49,119 nucleotides of DNA from Mariniphaga sp. (GCA_024636975.1 JAGXGA010000043.1:1-49119); one strand, 5' to 3'; numbered from the stretch's first letter, positions 5,406-15,450 are shown. A program made the numbers and translations. The notes: generated by a model not told the origin, from the letters alone.

Positions 5406-7925
5406 ATGAGAAAACTAAATTTCTTCAAAAAAATAATCGTCTTGCTCATTCTCCCGATGATTCTGGTAATGTGCATGACAATCGAAAATATAACTCATCC
5501 CGACAACCCTAAGGTTAATAGCGAAATAGAAATTGGTGTTAACGTTAAGCTGGAGCCGGCGAACGACGACAATACTAAAATGATTTTTGCCGTATTGGCT
5601 CCCAAAAGCTGGGGTATTGCTGACAATGCAGTTCTTACTTTTTCAACAAACGGCTATACAAAAGGAGATGTTTCTGACGAACAAATGACATTGGTTGCAG
5701 AAACGGAAACCGAACCAACAACCAATTTGGCATGGCCGGCAGCATTGGGAGATCAATTGGGGTTGATGGGGAACCTGGGGCCTGTTGAATGGGTAGTTTT
5801 CGAATCGCAAACTGTATTTAATATTATCGATGAAGAGGAAGAGCTAATCACTGCTCAAATAAATATAAAACTAACTACGGGCACCGAAAACATTAAGCTT
5901 TCGATGGGATATTTCTTTTGCGGAAAAAACAATGGTTTAAACGGCGATTTTTACCAGGCAAATGCAAAATCGAAGGTTTTACGCGTAACCGGAGGATCAA
6001 ACGAATTGATCGACTACACAAGCAATTTGGAACCTACAACCGAAGTACTGGCCAACTACAGTGTTTTTTCAGTTCAAAATGATTCTAGTGAATATTACTT
6101 GGGTGTTTCCGGCAACGTTTTATTCAATGAAAAATACAAAGACTTTTCGCCGGTAACACAACAAGAAGCAACACTAGACTACGAGCGGCTGCCTGACAAA
6201 TGGGTACGCTGGTATTTTATATACCATAAAACTGAAGGTAATATAAAGTACTATCAGCTTATGAACGCCATGAGCGGAAAATACCTTACCGTTCCTGAAG
6301 GTGAACCTGCCGAAGGACTTCAAATTGAGCAACTGTCTGCTTTGCCTGAAGCCCAGGAAAACCGCCAACTGTGGGAAGTTTCTGAAATAGAAAGCAGTCA
6401 ATATAAAATAAGTAACAAAGGCTCGGGGCTAGCACTAACAGTGGCAAGTAACAATACAGATGAGAAACTGACTCAAACTACATATTCAGGTTCAGGACTT
6501 CAGCTTTGGAAGCTATATCAATACGAACTCTGCTCGTATCGCGACGATGAAGTGGTTCACTTTTTTGAACGAAACGACAAAGACGGCGGTTCTTCCGCTT
6601 TTGATCAGGGATCAAGTATTCCTTTGGCCGATGGACGAATTTTGTGGATTACGCAAGATGCCTGGGACGGTTGGCAGCTTACGGCGAACAACATGTTTCA
6701 CAGTAATCACTTTTTCAGCTATGGGAACTCCATGTTTTTACAGTCATCGAAAAACAACTGGAATCCCGATGATGCGCCAAACATTACACGTGAGAACAGT
6801 GCACAAAACAAGCCTCGCCAAATATGCGATATCCAGCCTAATCAAACCTTTGCCTGGCCGAGTAATGGTGTGGAGCTAAACGGAAAGGTTTACCTCAATT
6901 GTGGCGAAGGAAGTGGATTATCAGCTGAAGGACAGTCTATTTACGAAATTTGGCCTAAGCAAGAAGGTAGTTTGGTATGGAATTCTGTTCGGCATACAAT
7001 CCCGAGCATAAGCACTTATAACGAAATCACTTACGCTTCAGGCATGGTCAAGTCTGACGATGGTTTTGTCTATGTTTTTGGAGCTAAGGTAGATCTTACA
7101 CAATTTAGGTTATATGTTGCCCGATTCGCCGAAAATGATCCGCTTAACAACTGGACTTTCTGGAATGGAACAGACTGGGTTAATCAACCGCCTGCTAACG
7201 ATGATGAGCTGGAAACGGCAAAGATATTTGAAGGGCAGGGAGCATCAGTAGCAGTTTCTCTTGTGCACGGGAAATATGTAGTAATGTCTCTTGATCAGGG
7301 ATTTTGGGAAACGAGCGAGCATTTTATCCGTATAGCAACGTCTGATTCACCTACCGGCGGTTTTACCACACAGAAGCAAGTGTACGACATTTGTGAAAAC
7401 ATCTATGGCAAACAGGCAAGGTATTATACGCCCAATATTCATCCTGTTTTTGAAAATGGCAGGAATGAATTGCTCGTGACTTACAGTTTGAATTTTTCCG
7501 CTAACGAAGATCAGGATATCACCTGCAATGAAAACGGAGAAAAAATTGTCGATGGAATCACAATTACCAACGGCGATTATATCGATCCATATTTCTACCG
7601 CGTGAAAGGTGTGCGCATTCCCTACTCCTTAATTGGTATTGAAGCTGAAGACATTCCCAGTGGAATTAAGTCTTCTATGCAAATTGATAGTGATGTCGAG
7701 ATTTTTCCAAATCCTGTAACGAACGAACTTTATTTAAAATCAGCTACGTCATTACACAATAAAACCTTTCAAATTTATAACGTAACCGGCAATCTTATGA
7801 AAACAGGAAAAATAACCGGGAATAAAATTAAAACTCACTTCCTTTCAGAAGGAATTTATTTGCTGAATATTGGAGACCAGGGTTTTGGTACAGCCCGAAA
7901 ATTTATAAAAAGAAACAATCACTAA
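5406..7925 (+). CDS. DUF4961 / beta-trefoil / propeller fusion with T9SS sorting domain
   Basis: An 839-residue secreted mosaic. Residues about 24-195 resemble the DUF4961 lipoprotein encoded at 20152 (shared AxxPKSWG/PKSWN, LTFSTNG-like and LGP/VxWxVF segments). Residues about 215-375 look like a ricin-type beta-trefoil lectin with QLWEV and LQLWKL QxW motifs. Residues about 385-745 look like a beta-propeller similar to DUF5005/GH43-like proteins (ILWITQDAWDGW, WPSNGVELNGKVY, ASVAVSLVHGKYVVMS). Residues about 763-839 form a type A T9SS sorting domain (EIFPNPVTNELYL, SEGIYLLNIG). The N-terminal hydrophobic segment ends in LVMC (Cys23), a poor lipobox at the position of the good one in the paralogue. 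Glycan binding at the surface is likely; catalysis is uncertain. Confidence 0.7.
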   Translation: MRKLNFFKKIIVLLILPMILVMCMTIENITHPDNPKVNSEIEIGVNVKLEPANDDNTKMIFAVLAPKSWGIADNAVLTFSTNGYTKGDVSDEQMTLVAETETEPTTNLAWPAALGDQLGLMGNLGPVEWVVFESQTVFNIIDEEEELITAQINIKLTTGTENIKLSMGYFFCGKNNGLNGDFYQANAKSKVLRVTGGSNELIDYTSNLEPTTEVLANYSVFSVQNDSSEYYLGVSGNVLFNEKYKDFSPVTQQEATLDYERLPDKWVRWYFIYHKTEGNIKYYQLMNAMSGKYLTVPEGEPAEGLQIEQLSALPEAQENRQLWEVSEIESSQYKISNKGSGLALTVASNNTDEKLTQTTYSGSGLQLWKLYQYELCSYRDDEVVHFFERNDKDGGSSAFDQGSSIPLADGRILWITQDAWDGWQLTANNMFHSNHFFSYGNSMFLQSSKNNWNPDDAPNITRENSAQNKPRQICDIQPNQTFAWPSNGVELNGKVYLNCGEGSGLSAEGQSIYEIWPKQEGSLVWNSVRHTIPSISTYNEITYASGMVKSDDGFVYVFGAKVDLTQFRLYVARFAENDPLNNWTFWNGTDWVNQPPANDDELETAKIFEGQGASVAVSLVHGKYVVMSLDQGFWETSEHFIRIATSDSPTGGFTTQKQVYDICENIYGKQARYYTPNIHPVFENGRNELLVTYSLNFSANEDQDITCNENGEKIVDGITITNGDYIDPYFYRVKGVRIPYSLIGIEAEDIPSGIKSSMQIDSDVEIFPNPVTNELYLKSATSLHNKTFQIYNVTGNLMKTGKITGNKIKTHFLSEGIYLLNIGDQGFGTARKFIKRNNH

Positions 7926-7949
7926 ATAGTTGATATTAAAGAATATTTG

Positions 7950-9083
7950 ATGAAACAAATGACGCTAAAAATTTACATTGCATTTGCATTACTTGTTTTG
8001 GTAAGTGCCTGCAGTACGCCCGAAAAAAATGCGGGCTTACCTTCCTGGGCTATCGGTCCTTTTGAACGCCCAGAAGGAGTAAACCCAATTATCACGCCGC
8101 AAAATACAACCTTTTATTGCCCGCTAACGGCGGATACTATTCCGTGGGAGAACGGCGATACTTTTAACCCGGCAGCAATTCTAAAAAACGATACCATTTG
8201 CATTTTATACCGGGCCGAAGATCAGTCGGGACAAGGGATCGGGAAACGTACTTCGCGTATTGGACTTGCCCAAACAGTTGACGGCACAACCATTGTGAAA
8301 AAAACAAAATCACCAGTTTTATATCCGGCTAACGACAGCCAGGAAGAACTGGAATGGCCAGGGGGATGCGAAGATCCGCGCGTAGCAGTTACCGAAGACG
8401 GAACTTACGTGATAATGTATACACAGTGGAACCGGAAAACTGCACGTCTGGCAGTAGCACACTCAAGAAATTTAATACACTGGGAGAAGTTTGGCCCAGC
8501 TTTCAAAAATGCTTACGACGGAAAATTTGCCGATCGCTTTTGCAAATCGGCATCAATAGTAACCACTTTAAAAGATGGAAAATTGTTTATTACAAAGGTT
8601 AATGGCAAATATCTGATGTACTGGGGCGAAAAAAGTGTTTACGCTGCTACTTCAACAGATCTCATTAACTGGGAGCCTTTGGTTGACGAGAATCAGGATT
8701 TAATTGCTTTGGCAAAACCCAGAAAGGGATATTTCGACAGCGATCTTACCGAATGTGGACCTCCGGCTGTTTTAACAAACAAAGGAATCGTACTTATCTA
8801 CAACGGAAAAAATAAATCGGGAGCCGACAGCGATGCGTCCTACACGGCAAACGCCTATTGCGCCGGACAATTTCTATTCGATAAAAACGATCCGTATAAA
8901 GTAATCGACCGACTGGACAAACCTTTCCTTATTCCTGAGGCACCGTTCGAGAAAAGCGGCCAGTATCCTGCAGGAACCGTATTTGTCGAAGGATTGGTTC
9001 ACCACCAAAATAAATGGTTCCTGTATTATGGATGCGCCGATTCGCGCGTAGCTGTAGTTATTAGTGACAAGAATATTCAATAA
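7950..9083 (+). CDS. GH130 family beta-1,2-mannosidase-like lipoprotein
   Basis: A 377-residue five-bladed propeller enzyme of family GH130. The lipobox VSAC puts Cys21 at the mature N-terminus. Motifs in order are WAIGPFERPEGVNPII, FNPAAI, LYRAED, GGCEDPRVA (Glu141-Asp142), MYWGEKS (Glu227), TECGPPAV (Glu268) and FVEGLVHHQNKWFLYYG (Glu347). GH130 contains mannoside phosphorylases and a hydrolase branch acting on beta-1,2-mannosides of Candida-type mannan (Bacteroides BT3780 and BACOVA_03624). The lipoprotein form and the Glu227/Glu268 pair resemble the hydrolase branch, judged from memory. It would remove beta-1,2-mannose caps before the alpha-mannosidases act. The ATG at 7950 is chosen over the overlapping TTG at 7947. 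Confidence 0.85.
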   Translation: MKQMTLKIYIAFALLVLVSACSTPEKNAGLPSWAIGPFERPEGVNPIITPQNTTFYCPLTADTIPWENGDTFNPAAILKNDTICILYRAEDQSGQGIGKRTSRIGLAQTVDGTTIVKKTKSPVLYPANDSQEELEWPGGCEDPRVAVTEDGTYVIMYTQWNRKTARLAVAHSRNLIHWEKFGPAFKNAYDGKFADRFCKSASIVTTLKDGKLFITKVNGKYLMYWGEKSVYAATSTDLINWEPLVDENQDLIALAKPRKGYFDSDLTECGPPAVLTNKGIVLIYNGKNKSGADSDASYTANAYCAGQFLFDKNDPYKVIDRLDKPFLIPEAPFEKSGQYPAGTVFVEGLVHHQNKWFLYYGCADSRVAVVISDKNIQ

Positions 9084-9098
9084 TCAAATATTAATAAG

Positions 9099-10487
9099 AT
9101 GAATTGTAAAAAAATAAGCCTGGTTTTAATCGCTTGTGTCCTTTTCAGTATTGCACAGGCACAACAGACCATTCCTCAGTTTAGAAAGAACGAACGTGTT
9201 GTTTTTGTTGGCAACAGTATTACGCACGGCGGCCATTATCATTCGTTTATCTGGCTATATTATATGACCCGCTTCCCTGAAATGCCAATTTCTGTAATAA
9301 ATGCGGGGATTGGAGGCGACACTGCCGGCGATATAGCCGAGCGTTTGGAAGAGGATATTTTCAGCAAAAAACCGACGTACATGACCATGACTTTTGGGAT
9401 GAATGACGTTGGTTACTATGATTTTTACAAAGATGACGCACAGGAAATTGCCGAACGCCAAATAAAAAAATCGTACGACAATTATCAGATCATTAAAAAA
9501 CGCATGCAGGAGGCCAAAAACGTAACCAAAGTTCTTATTGGAGGCTCGCCCTACGACGAAACCTCAAAAATTGAGAACGATATTTTTCCCACTAAAAATG
9601 CAGCTTTACTAAAAGTGAACGATTTCCTTGAAGCATCTGCAAAGGAAAATAATTGGGGTTTTGTTGATTTTGCCCGTCCAATGATGGAAATTGATTTGCG
9701 CGAACAGAAAAAAGACGCGCTGTTCAACCTTGAAGGTGGAGACCGCATTCACCCGGATAATGACGGACACATGGTTATGACTTACCTTTTTCTGAAAGCA
9801 CAGGGACTGGCCGGAGAAAAAGTTGCAGAAATTGATATTGATGCGAACTCAACAAAAGTTAATTTGGTAGACAATTGTAAGGTTTCAGATTTGAAAACCG
9901 ACGGGAAAAAACTTTCCTTCATCTATAAAGCAAATGCACTGCCTTATCCGGTTGACTCAACTGCCCGTGGCTGGGGAAGCAAAAAATCGCAAAAAGATGC
10001 CTTAAAACTCATCCCCTTCACAAAAGAGTTTAATCAGGAAATTTTAAAAGTCAGTGGTCTTTCAAATGGCGATTACCAGTTGAATATCGATGGACAGCCA
10101 ATCGAAGTGTTTTCAGCTTCCGATTTTGCCAAAGGAGTAAACATGGCTGAACTCATTGAAACGCCACAATATCGTCAGGCATCAAAAATCATGTTGCTGA
10201 ATGAAAACCGACTGGAGATTGAACGCAGAATGCGCGACTATGCCTGGATGCAGTTTTCTTTTTTACAGGAAAAAGGCCTGTTGTTTGCCAACAATCAGGA
10301 AGCTATCGACACGATTAGCGCGAACTGGGACAATGCTTTTGTACGCGGCAACTTTGGTGTTTACGAGCAAGCACAATATCCTGAAATAAGAAAAGTGTGG
10401 CAAGATGAAATGGATTTAATTGTAAATACCATCTATTCTATCAACCAACCAATTGATCGTAAAATTGAATTGATCAAAGTTCAATAA
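9099..10487 (+). CDS. SGNH/GDSL hydrolase, probable carbohydrate esterase
   Basis: A 462-residue secreted hydrolase with signal peptide ending IAQAQ (cleavage near residue 22). The SGNH blocks are complete: GNSITHGG with nucleophile Ser40, GIGGDTAGD (block II Gly), GMND with Asn102, and DRIHPDNDGH with Asp215 and His218 as the DxxH pair. The catalytic domain ends near residue 245. The remaining 200 residues form a C-terminal extension seen in some Bacteroidota PUL esterases. It sits between GH130 and GH38 with short spacing on both sides, so it probably removes O-acetyl or another ester from the mannan. The exact ester is unknown. Confidence 0.85.
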   Translation: MNCKKISLVLIACVLFSIAQAQQTIPQFRKNERVVFVGNSITHGGHYHSFIWLYYMTRFPEMPISVINAGIGGDTAGDIAERLEEDIFSKKPTYMTMTFGMNDVGYYDFYKDDAQEIAERQIKKSYDNYQIIKKRMQEAKNVTKVLIGGSPYDETSKIENDIFPTKNAALLKVNDFLEASAKENNWGFVDFARPMMEIDLREQKKDALFNLEGGDRIHPDNDGHMVMTYLFLKAQGLAGEKVAEIDIDANSTKVNLVDNCKVSDLKTDGKKLSFIYKANALPYPVDSTARGWGSKKSQKDALKLIPFTKEFNQEILKVSGLSNGDYQLNIDGQPIEVFSASDFAKGVNMAELIETPQYRQASKIMLLNENRLEIERRMRDYAWMQFSFLQEKGLLFANNQEAIDTISANWDNAFVRGNFGVYEQAQYPEIRKVWQDEMDLIVNTIYSINQPIDRKIELIKVQ

Positions 10488-10504
10488 TTTAAGGCAGCTG
10501 AGAT

Positions 10505-13051
10505 TTGAATTCTACAAAAACATATCGCTACTTTTTATTTGCTGTTTTCTCTGCACTGGCAGTATTTTCTCAGGCGCAAACGGCCTGGTTTGCCGACGGC
10601 TACCATGGTGGAGTTTACGGACACTATCCAATGTGGCAGGCGAAGTTTATGGTCGAGAAGTTAACCGAAAACCCGGGATGGAAAATCAACCTTGAAATTG
10701 AGCCGGAAACCTGGGATACTGTCAGCATAAAAGATGCTGAAAACTTTAAAGCTTTTCAAAAGTACTATTCAGAAACCGGACGTTTTGGACGGATCGAATT
10801 TGTAAATCCGGCGTATGCTCAACCTTATTCTTACAATATTTCGGGCGAAAGCATTATCCGTCATTTTTCGTATGGTATCGCCAAAACCAGGGAATATTTT
10901 CCTGAAGCAACCTTTTTAACCTATTCCTGCGAAGAGCCTTGTTTTACCAGTAGTTTACCACAAATCCTAAAAGGGTTTGGGTATAAATATGCGGTAATCC
11001 GTAATCCAAACACTTGTTGGGGCGGATATACAAGCGCCTTTGGGAAAGACCTCGTAAACTGGATCGGTCCGGATGGAACTACTATTCCGGCCGTTCCGAG
11101 ATACGAATGTGAAGAATTGGCTGACAACTCAACCTGGCAAACCGATTCGTGGACAAATTCAAATGAATTTATTGCCAATTGTTTTGCCTATGGAATTCAA
11201 TACCCGGTAGGTATGACTTTCCAGGATGCTGGCTGGGATGGCGGCCCTTGGGGTAACGAATACGATCCAACAGAATATACGTGCTGGACGCCCTACATTG
11301 ATATGATAAGCGGAAAAGTAAAACCAAACGATTGGAAATTTTCGATTGAAGATGTGAAACCCGGATTGGTTTGGGGAGCGCAGGTTCTGCAAAAACTAGC
11401 ACAGGAAATTCGTGTGAGTGAAAACCGTCTGATTATGGCCGAAAAGCTGGCGTCACTTGATTATATTCTATCCGGAGAAGCTTATCCGGTCAGTGACTTC
11501 GCTGAAGGCTGGCGAACATTAATGCTGGCACAACACCACGATTGCTGGATAGTGCCTTACAATGGTCGTCCTGGATATACCTGGGCAGATAATGTTACGC
11601 GCTGGACAAACACTTCTAATCGTATTGCTGAAGAAACAATTTCGAAATTGTCTGATACAAAAGAGGGGGAGCAAACCTGTGCAATTCGGGTATTCAACAC
11701 TCTTGGACAAGCACGAACTGATGTCGTAAAAATTGACTTACCAAAAGATTTTAATGAAAAGGAAATAGCCGTTTTCAATATCAACGACAAACAAGTTCCC
11801 TCTCAGATTTTAGAAGTTAATTCAGGCAAAAACGTGCTTGCTTTTGAAGCTGAAGTTCCGGCAATGGGCTATTCAACTTTCGATATTAGAAGTGCGAAAC
11901 AACAAGCAACAGAGCCATCCGTAAAACAACTTCCGGATGGTAGAACCCGGATTGAGACATCCTTTTATATTGCTGAATTCGATCCGGCTAAAGGCGGCGA
12001 AATCACAAGTTTAATTGACAAGAAAAGCAGCAATCGCCAATTGGTTGAAAAGGGAGAAGGATTGAACGGAGTTCGCGGATATTTTTATAAGGAAGAGAAG
12101 TTTCATCAGAGTTCCGACAATAAAGCAACGATTTCGGTTGTTGAAGACGGCGCGTTGTTCACGCAAATCAAGGTTGAAAACCAGATTGCAGGAAATAACT
12201 ACACGCAACTGATCTCTTTTGCTAAGACCAACCCGTTGATCAACTTTGAACTGAAAATAGACTGGACTGGACAACTCGGAATCGGTGCTTACGATCAGAG
12301 TAATAACTACGATGCAACGGATCTTAAAAAGGCTTTCTATAACGATGCTTTCAAACTGCACCTCCAATTTCCATTGGCTGATGCAAAAGGGAAATTATAC
12401 AAGAATGCACCCTTTGATGTTTGCGAAAGTCAGCTCGAAAATACCATTTACAATAGTTGGGATAGTATCAAACACAACGTTGTCCTAAACTGGGTAGATG
12501 TGGAGAATACAAGTGGGGATTATGGGGTTGCATTATTTTCAGATCACACTACAAGTTATGTTCAAACCCGTGAATTGCCACTTGGATTAACGGTTCAATA
12601 TACCGGCAAAGCATTGTGGGGGAGAGATTACTGGGTTGATGGCCCAACAGAGATACAGTATGCGTTGTTGCCCCATTCAAAAAATTGGGTAGATGCCTCT
12701 GTTGAATTGGCAAGCCAGAGTTGGAATGAGCCGCTAATTGGCCAATTGTCAAGTGTGAAAAATGAAATGCCGGAATTTTCATTGCTGGAAACCTGCGACA
12801 ACAATCTTCATGTCACCTCCGCAACATTAGATGGCAAAGATTTATTGGTACGCATTTACAATACATCCGAAAAACAAAGTCATGAAGTGCATTGGAATTG
12901 CAATGGCGCAGATTTTGAACTCGTTGATTTAAGCAACAACACGATTTCACCCATTAAAAAAAATAAAAACAAAAACGGGCAATGGGTTACAAAACTCAAG
13001 CTCCCTCAGTTTGGCTTTCAAACAGTCAAACTAACCCAAGTTAAACTGTAA
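10505..13051 (+). CDS. Divergent GH38 alpha-mannosidase-like protein
   Basis: An 848-residue secreted protein. The signal peptide (ending AVFSQAQ) starts exactly at a TTG codon, and no nearby ATG is in frame, so TTG is taken as the start. The N-terminal half resembles the GH38 barrel: ADGYHGGVYGHYP (His34) replaces the usual HNDPGW-type strand, CEEPCFTSSLPQIL (Glu143-Glu144) occupies the place of the Asp-nucleophile motif (DPFGHS), and AQHHDCW (Gln343-Trp348) matches the conserved QHHD. The C-terminal half (YIAEFDPAKGGEITSLIDKK onward) matches Glyco_hydro_38C. Classical GH38 enzymes are retaining, zinc-dependent alpha-mannosidases; with Glu-Glu-Pro at the nucleophile site this one may differ in specificity or mechanism. 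It overlaps no neighbour and is cotranscribed with the GH92 genes. Confidence 0.75.
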   Translation: MNSTKTYRYFLFAVFSALAVFSQAQTAWFADGYHGGVYGHYPMWQAKFMVEKLTENPGWKINLEIEPETWDTVSIKDAENFKAFQKYYSETGRFGRIEFVNPAYAQPYSYNISGESIIRHFSYGIAKTREYFPEATFLTYSCEEPCFTSSLPQILKGFGYKYAVIRNPNTCWGGYTSAFGKDLVNWIGPDGTTIPAVPRYECEELADNSTWQTDSWTNSNEFIANCFAYGIQYPVGMTFQDAGWDGGPWGNEYDPTEYTCWTPYIDMISGKVKPNDWKFSIEDVKPGLVWGAQVLQKLAQEIRVSENRLIMAEKLASLDYILSGEAYPVSDFAEGWRTLMLAQHHDCWIVPYNGRPGYTWADNVTRWTNTSNRIAEETISKLSDTKEGEQTCAIRVFNTLGQARTDVVKIDLPKDFNEKEIAVFNINDKQVPSQILEVNSGKNVLAFEAEVPAMGYSTFDIRSAKQQATEPSVKQLPDGRTRIETSFYIAEFDPAKGGEITSLIDKKSSNRQLVEKGEGLNGVRGYFYKEEKFHQSSDNKATISVVEDGALFTQIKVENQIAGNNYTQLISFAKTNPLINFELKIDWTGQLGIGAYDQSNNYDATDLKKAFYNDAFKLHLQFPLADAKGKLYKNAPFDVCESQLENTIYNSWDSIKHNVVLNWVDVENTSGDYGVALFSDHTTSYVQTRELPLGLTVQYTGKALWGRDYWVDGPTEIQYALLPHSKNWVDASVELASQSWNEPLIGQLSSVKNEMPEFSLLETCDNNLHVTSATLDGKDLLVRIYNTSEKQSHEVHWNCNGADFELVDLSNNTISPIKKNKNKNGQWVTKLKLPQFGFQTVKLTQVKL

Positions 13052-13055
13052 TAAA

Positions 13056-15440
13056 ATGATCAGAACTTCGAAATATATCAAATTTACATTCATGCTCTTT
13101 ATGGCAGGATGCACAAGTAAAACAACGCTGCAAAAATCAGATCTTACCGACTATGCATACTATGTTAATCCATTCATCGGAGCCAGCACTAGTGTTGATG
13201 CAGCCGGCGCTTATCATGGTCTTGGGAAAACCTTTCCCGGCGCTGCCACTCCGTTTGGAATGGTACAAGTTAGTCCGAACACAATAACTGGTGGCGATAA
13301 TGGCTCTGGCTATAGTTATGAGCACACTACAATTGAAGGTTTTGCAATGACACAAATGAGTGGTGTTGGCTGGAACGGCGATATGGGGAATTTTCTGGTA
13401 ATGCCAACTACTGGCGGTCTGAAAACCAGCGCTGGAACCGCTGAAACACCAGATGAAGGTTACCGTTCGCGCTATTCAAAAGCGACAGAAACAGCTTCGG
13501 CAGGATATTATTCTGTGGTGCTCGACGACTACAATGTTAAAGCAGAAATGACCGCGACCACCCATTGTGGAATGTATCGTTTTACTTTTCCTGAAAATGA
13601 CGAATCTCGCATTCAGATTGATTTGGCACGTCGTGTTGGAGGAACTTCAACTTTGCAGCAAGTTAGCGTGGTTGACGATCATACCATCTCCGGTTGGATG
13701 AAATGTCCTCCCGAAGGAGGTGGTTGGGGAAACGGTGCCGGAAAGGCAGATTACACGGTTTATTTTTATGCACAATTCGATAAACCTCTCAATGAATATG
13801 GTATTTGGAGCGCTAATATTCCGGATAACTGGACACGAAAGCTGGAAGATGTGACCAGCTACAAGTACCAGGAGGCAGTTGCAAATGCAGATGTGCATAT
13901 TGGCGCAAAAAAAATGCAAGGAAAACACTTAGGATTTTACACCAATTTCAAGACAGCTGAAACTGAGCAAGTAACTTTGAAAGTGGGCATATCCTTTGTA
14001 AGCGCCGAAGGAGCGCAGCAAAACCTCGAAGAAGAAATTAAAGGGTGGAATTTTGACGAAGTCAAAGAGCAAGCCAAACAGTCATGGAATACAGCTTTCA
14101 ATAAATTAGCAGTAAAAGGTGGAAGCGATGATGAAAAGGTGGTATTTTATACTGCACTCTACCACTCGATGATCGATCCGCGAACATTTGAAGATGTAAA
14201 CAACATTTACATTGGAGGTGATAATAAACCTCATGTTTCTGAGAATTTTACCAAGCGAACCATTTTTAGCGGATGGGATGTTTTTCGCAGCCAGTTTCCC
14301 CTGCAAACTATAGTTAATCCTGAAGTTGTTAATGACATGCTCAATTCGCTTTTAACCCTGTCGGAAGAAAGCGAAAAAGGCTTTTTTGAAAGATGGGAAC
14401 TGGCCAACGCATACAGTGGCTGCATGATTGGCAACCCGGCTGTTTCGGTTTTAGCAGATGCATGGGCAAAAGGCATTAAAGGCTACGATTTGAATCTCGC
14501 GTATAAAACGGCATTAAAAACCTGTGAGTTAAGCGGAAATGAAGAGCTTGGATTCACTGTTCGTTGCAATACCCCAGATTTCGGATATGAGGGTTTTGCT
14601 ACAGGTGACTACTCCATCTCAAATACGCTTGAATTGAGCTATACCGAGTGGTGTTTTGCTCAAATTGCTAAATCGATTTACAAGAAAAATGATTACAAAA
14701 AATATTCGGAATTAGCCTTAAGCTATCGCAATGTTTTCGATCCGGAGAAGGGATGGTTTCGCGCACGAAACGAAGACGGTTCGTGGAAAGCCTGGCCCGA
14801 AAAAGGGCGTTTGCAGGATTGGTACGGAACGGTAGAATGTAATCCTTACCAACAGGGTTGGTTTGTGCCGCACGACGTTGATGGCATGGTTGAACTGATG
14901 GGCGGACGTGAAAAAGCATTGGCAGATCTGACCAACTTCTTCGACAAAGTACCGGAAAACATGATGTGGAATGATTATTACAACCATGCGAACGAACCGG
15001 TTCACCATGTTCCTTATTTATTCAATCGTTTGAAAGCTCCGTGGCTAACTCAGAAATGGACTCGCGAAATCTGTGCACGTGCCTACAAAAACAAAGTGGA
15101 AGGTTTGGTTGGCAATGAAGATGTTGGACAAATGTCAGCCTGGTATGTGTTGGCAGCTATCGGCTTGAATCAGGTTTGTCCTGGCGATCTTCGTTATGAA
15201 ATTACAAGTCCGGTATTCGAAGAGATTACCATTCAACTCGATCCTAGATATACACCAGGGAAGGACTTTACAATTATCGCAAAGGATAATTCACCAGAAA
15301 ACATTTACATCCAGCATGCAATCCTAAATGGAGAACCACTGGAAAGATGTTACCTCGATTATTCGGAAATAACTGCCGGAGGTACGCTGGAACTGGAAAT
15401 GGGACCACAGCCGAATATAAATTGGGGAACTGAAAAGTAA
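13056..15440 (+). CDS. GH92 alpha-mannosidase lipoprotein
   Basis: A 794-residue calcium-dependent inverting exo-alpha-mannosidase of family GH92, complete. The lipobox FMAGC gives Cys19. Motifs in order are GLGKTFPGAATPFGMVQVSP, MSGVGWNGDMGNFLVMP, FSGWDVFRSQFPL, ANAYSGCMIGNPAVSVLADAW, HANEPVHHVPYLFN with Glu647 as expected general acid, and GNEDVGQMSAWYV (686-698) with Asp689 in the base motif. GH92 enzymes act on alpha-1,2, 1,3, 1,4 or 1,6-mannosidic bonds, and the linkage cannot be read from these motifs. The start lies 4 bp after the GH38 stop and the next GH92 follows after 10 bp, so translation is tightly linked. It is likely surface or periplasmic. Confidence 0.93.
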   Translation: MIRTSKYIKFTFMLFMAGCTSKTTLQKSDLTDYAYYVNPFIGASTSVDAAGAYHGLGKTFPGAATPFGMVQVSPNTITGGDNGSGYSYEHTTIEGFAMTQMSGVGWNGDMGNFLVMPTTGGLKTSAGTAETPDEGYRSRYSKATETASAGYYSVVLDDYNVKAEMTATTHCGMYRFTFPENDESRIQIDLARRVGGTSTLQQVSVVDDHTISGWMKCPPEGGGWGNGAGKADYTVYFYAQFDKPLNEYGIWSANIPDNWTRKLEDVTSYKYQEAVANADVHIGAKKMQGKHLGFYTNFKTAETEQVTLKVGISFVSAEGAQQNLEEEIKGWNFDEVKEQAKQSWNTAFNKLAVKGGSDDEKVVFYTALYHSMIDPRTFEDVNNIYIGGDNKPHVSENFTKRTIFSGWDVFRSQFPLQTIVNPEVVNDMLNSLLTLSEESEKGFFERWELANAYSGCMIGNPAVSVLADAWAKGIKGYDLNLAYKTALKTCELSGNEELGFTVRCNTPDFGYEGFATGDYSISNTLELSYTEWCFAQIAKSIYKKNDYKKYSELALSYRNVFDPEKGWFRARNEDGSWKAWPEKGRLQDWYGTVECNPYQQGWFVPHDVDGMVELMGGREKALADLTNFFDKVPENMMWNDYYNHANEPVHHVPYLFNRLKAPWLTQKWTREICARAYKNKVEGLVGNEDVGQMSAWYVLAAIGLNQVCPGDLRYEITSPVFEEITIQLDPRYTPGKDFTIIAKDNSPENIYIQHAILNGEPLERCYLDYSEITAGGTLELEMGPQPNINWGTEK

Positions 15441-15450
15441 AAATCTAGAT

